A stretch of DNA of 21,641 bases. It comes from Conidiobolus incongruus B7586. Lineage: Eukaryota; Entomophthoromycota; Entomophthoromycetes; Entomophthorales; Conidiobolaceae. Position numbers and translations under genes: made by a program. This document shows positions 19,891 through 21,641 of the stretch, one piece after another (position 1 is the stretch's first letter; each line of letters opens with the position of its first letter). The DNA lies in contig JNEM01006048.1 of NCBI GenBank assembly GCA_000697335.1, forward strand, positions 1-21,641, read 5' to 3'. Under the pieces are notes generated by a model that searched no databases, had not been told where the DNA came from, and saw only the letters and a program-made list of their open reading frames with translations.

Positions 19891-20111
19891 ATTACTATAA
19901 GTCAAAAGTCAATATATTTAAAAAAATTGACTAATAGTTTATAAAACAGTGATTATCTCTTAAAATTCTACATCAAACATATTAATGCAACATATTTTAA
20001 AATACACAATTTTTTTAGTTTCCTTAAATTTTTTAATTTAGTGTAACTTATCAATAAAGAAAAAATAAATAATTTAACCATCTACTAAATTTGGACATTG
20101 AGTCTTAATTG

Positions 20112-20130
20112 TTATTATTATTATTATTAT
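20112..20130. repeat. (TTA)6 microsatellite
   Basis: Nineteen bases of perfect TTA repeat in intergenic DNA. Confidence 0.8.
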
Positions 20131-21641
20131 CAAATACTTTTTCAATAAAAATTTCTTTTTTCAATATTCAATATAAATCAAATAATTAAAAGTTTTAATT
20201 TAATATTATATTTTTTATTGATATTTTTATAACTATATAAATATATTATATTTATTATTAATAATTAGACATCTGTCAAGTATTGAAACTAATTTTGGAC
20301 CCTTATTTATATAACATCTTTAATATAGCTAAATTATTAAAGTTTATAATTTTAAATATTCTTTTTTTATTTCTAATATTGAAATCAGACTCAATACACC
20401 GAAAATAGCCTATATTATAAAGGCAATTTTTGTTTAATTGATATATTTTCATATGAATATGCTATAATTAAATGTGTTTAAATATTGCTAAATATAAATG
20501 TTAAATGATTTTTAAAGATCAATTGTGCTAGATTGTGAGAATTTTAACTTAAATCAAACCATGAGTTTTGGTCACTAAATTATTATTATTGTAATCTTTT
20601 TGGAGGGGTGATATCAGAAGGTATTTTACAATACTATGTATTATTTTATTTTTGGAAGAAAAATTAAAATAATTTGGATATAATACTATATTTGAATATT
20701 ATTTGAAATTATATTTCATTAATGATTTTAATTAATAGGGTTAAAATATAAATATCTTTTTATAATAATATTTCAACTAATAAAAATTTTAATATTAAAT
20801 AATTATTAATCATTAATATTTTTCATTTGAGATATATATCATAGAAATAATAACTATTATATCATAAAAGGAAATACTATTTTAATTACTAAATGATTAT
20901 TAAATTTTTTAATAAAGTTTATGGAATATAATATTGGATATATTATATTATTTAAATTAACTTTAATTTAAAATGGTATTTGAACTATATATAAAATTAA
21001 AAATATAAGAAAATATAATTAGAAAATAAATTATAATATGATTAATTAAAGGCTTATTCATAGATTAATAATAAATCAAATTATTAATTAAATACCTCAA
21101 TATTAATCCCAGTGATATAATTAATTTTTGAACGGCTAAATTTTGTTTATTTAATCTTCAAAAATTCTTAATTGGAAATGGTTTCATATTTAATAACCAT
21201 GATACTAATTTAAATTTATTTTTTATGCATATAATTTTATAATAAATAAATTTATAATATTTGAGATTATTATATATTTTTAAATGAATATTAAAAAATA
21301 TTTGTTGTAAAATTAATAAAATAATATAAATTCAAAAATTTAATTATTTAAAAATAAAAAATCAATAGATTCAAATAATATTATTAGTTAAATAGGAAAA
21401 AATAAAAAATTGGTTAATTTAAGATTATTTAAATATATAATTAATTTATCAAATAAAAAATATATATAAAATAAAAAGATAGTCATTTTAAACTTTTTAT
21501 ATTAAAAATAGAACTATTTTAATAAATATAAATATTTGAATTAATTATTATAATTTGAATATAATTATATTATATATTAATTATCAAAAGTTTTTTATTT
21601 TTATATTATTAGAACTTAGCCATAAACTTTTTCAAATTATT

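Larger units (their letters stand above)
18631..21641. other. 3 kb AT-rich end region, no intact gene
   Basis: Starts with the promoter of the FAD-dependent oxidoreductase (TATAAATA at 18668-18675). It contains a degenerate 30-bp duplication (18861-18949), a possible gene relic on the minus strand (19633-19890) and a TTA microsatellite (20112-20130). The remainder is extremely AT-rich with stops in all frames; no RNA gene was recognised. Confidence 0.6.

Overview
The window is nuclear DNA of a very AT-rich, intron-bearing eukaryote, most probably a fungus. The ribosomal protein uS12 begins MGKGKPRG like fungal copies, eIF2 gamma is close to the yeast protein, and the MutS protein is of the mitochondrial MSH1 type. 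Introns are short (50-62 nt, one of 136 nt) with GT...TAG ends and TTAAT/CTAAC-like branch sites. CWC22 keeps a full RS tail and a metazoan-like MIF4G/MA3 body, so a reduced budding yeast is unlikely. An early-diverging AT-rich lineage fits, but I cannot name the genus.

Layout: 1-1702 is AT-rich with a TATA box and a possible 5' UTR intron. A long acidic, glutamine-rich, possibly secreted orphan protein follows (+, 1703-3271). Then come a tRNA-Phe (-, 3476-3548), intronless RPS23 (+, 3863-4303) and a 1.8 kb spacer. eIF2 gamma (-, 6125-7790) has five exons. A 2 kb spacer holds what looks like a decayed or cryptic minus-strand gene. MSH1 (+, 9780-13075) has six exons, the last two lying beyond the first apparent stop. 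A small unresolved gene (-, about 13369-13819), CWC22 (-, 14708-16612) and an FAD-dependent amine-oxidase-like protein (-, 16957-18630) follow. The last 3 kb is AT-rich and holds only repeats and one possible gene relic.

Functionally this is a housekeeping neighbourhood: translation (RPS23, eIF2 gamma, tRNA-Phe), splicing and exon-junction-complex loading (CWC22), mitochondrial DNA maintenance (MSH1) and one oxidoreductase. There is no operon logic. RPS23/eIF2 gamma and MSH1/small gene are tail-to-tail pairs, eIF2 gamma/MSH1 is head-to-head, and the three last genes are in tandem on the minus strand. The highly expressed genes stand out by C-ending codons and higher GC against the background. 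I see no CRISPR array, intact transposon, viral element or rRNA gene.
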